Part shown: positions 5,781 to 6,004 of the stretch, in pieces
Position numbering within the stretch: position 1 is the stretch's first letter
Layout of the letters: every line of letters starts with the position of its first letter
Origin: Oscillospiraceae bacterium
GTDB lineage: Bacteria; Bacillota; Clostridia; Oscillospirales; Ruminococcaceae
Direction: 5' to 3'
Assembly: GCA_017410745.1 (NCBI GenBank)
Contig: JAFPPJ010000379.1
Location: 1-6,004 of the forward strand
DNA length: 6,004 bases
Made by a program: the position numbers and the translations under genes
Notes under the pieces: model-generated
What the model saw: the letters and a program-made list of their open reading frames with translations, nothing else
Database searches by the model: none
What the model was told of the DNA's origin: nothing

Positions 5781-5869
5781 TGACCCGAACAGATATTAAG
5801 CGATAAGCATATACCCTATATTGGCACATCTGCATCAGAGCCAAAGGCGGGTGCAGGCTCAGCCTGCTT
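5781..5869 (-). repeat. 89-bp direct repeat, copy 2 (overlaps the GNAT 3' end)
   Basis: This is the partner of 5679-5767, with an exact period of 102 bp. Its 3'-coding part (minus strand, 5869 to 5816) gives the last 17 residues and stop codon of the GNAT gene; the remainder, 5781-5815, is downstream of the stop. The inverted repeat GCAGGCT-C-AGCCTGC is at 5853-5867, inside the coding sequence. The 13 bp between the copies (5768-5780) are A/T-rich. Confidence 0.9.
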
Positions 5870-6004
5870 GGTATAGCGTATCTCGCGCTTGTTCCAGCGC
5901 ATGAATATCTTATCCTTGCCGTCGGGGATATAGCCGTGCTTCTCATAGAAGCTTCTGCCCATGATATTTTCTTCAAGCACCCAGACCACGTTTTCCGTGC
6001 AGCC
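5816..6004 (-). CDS. GNAT-family N-acetyltransferase, C-terminal part (5' end outside window)
   Basis: The minus-strand frame is open from the window edge and ends at TAG 5816-5818, giving 62 residues. VVWVLEENIMGRSFYEKHGY (6-25) is the classic motif B region of GNAT acetyltransferases, in which (L)-W-V-L-x-x-N-x-x-(G/A)-x-x-F-Y-E-K-x-G-(F/Y) carries the acetyl-CoA-contacting Asn and the Tyr often proposed as general acid. IPDGKDKIFMRWNKREIRYTK (26-46) forms the last strands, and E-I-R-Y is a common family ending. The enzyme transfers acetyl from acetyl-CoA to an amine; the substrate is unknown. After RYTK comes an Ala/Pro-rich tail, QAEPAPAFGSDADVPI (47-62), encoded by the direct repeat and probably not part of the fold. 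It converges with the oxidoreductase gene. Confidence 0.88.
   Translation of the reverse strand, partial: GCTENVVWVLEENIMGRSFYEKHGYIPDGKDKIFMRWNKREIRYTKQAEPAPAFGSDADVPI

Noticed and set aside
5679..5869. CRISPR array
   Set aside because: There are only two 89-bp units with a 13-bp gap, and the units overlap coding sequence; CRISPR repeats are shorter, with spacers of about 30 bp or more.
5707..5976. Minus-strand open frame of 89 codons with a repeated SRLSLHPPLAL motif
   Set aside because: It runs across both direct-repeat copies in a different frame from the GNAT gene, which clearly encodes the known motif B in this stretch. The internal repeat is only the DNA repeat read out of frame.

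Overview
The window reads as a piece of chromosome from a gut or rumen Firmicute, most likely a Ruminococcus-like member of the Oscillospirales. The case rests on roughly even base composition, heavy use of ATA (Ile), AGG/AGA (Arg) and GAG codons, AGGAG-type ribosome sites, and the kind of proteins encoded: a lipoprotein family 8 glycosidase, a DUF4298-like small protein and a MefA-like MFS transporter. The genus is inferred from style, not proven.

Layout. (1) Bases 2-370 hold the 3' end of an MFS transporter gene. A strong intrinsic terminator with a UUCG tetraloop follows at 429-466. (2) A promoter with a -35 box and an extended -10 at 498-526 opens a run of seven plus-strand genes, 560-5632. 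The gaps are short (6-63 nt) and I see no T-tract terminator between genes, so this is probably one transcription unit. In order: a 90-aa DUF4298-like protein; a 79-aa protein of unknown function; a 236-aa HD-domain metal-dependent phosphohydrolase; a 412-aa lipoprotein of glycoside hydrolase family 8; a 304-aa cytoplasmic protein with repeated beta-hairpin (propeller-like) motifs; a 324-aa membrane-anchored alpha/beta hydrolase; and a 187-aa flavodoxin-fold NAD(P)H oxidoreductase. (3) A perfect 28-bp palindrome at 5639-5666 lies just after the last stop codon and probably ends the unit. (4) On the minus strand, converging on it, is the 3' end of a GNAT acetyltransferase gene (5816-6004, cut by the window edge).

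The genes do not form a pathway I can name. The GH8 enzyme would work outside the cell on a beta-glucan, xylan or chitosan-like polymer, tethered to the membrane. The alpha/beta hydrolase is anchored in the membrane, while the HD enzyme, propeller-like protein and oxidoreductase look cytoplasmic. Joint transcription is the only link visible here.

The most unusual structure is at the right end. An 89-bp block occurs twice, gap-free and about 90% identical, at 5679-5767 and 5781-5869. Copy 2 encodes the last residues and the stop codon of the GNAT gene. Copy 1 lies just downstream, exactly 102 bp (34 codons) away and so in the same frame, and encodes an almost identical tail plus stop codon after the real stop. 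Each copy carries a GCAGGCT-C-AGCCTGC inverted repeat. It looks like a tandem duplication of a gene end, or a palindromic repeat element that supplied a new C-terminal tail. The second point of interest is the GH8 enzyme: the position of the usual catalytic Asp in the Y-D-A-x-R motif is Asn, as I recall for the GH8b subgroup.
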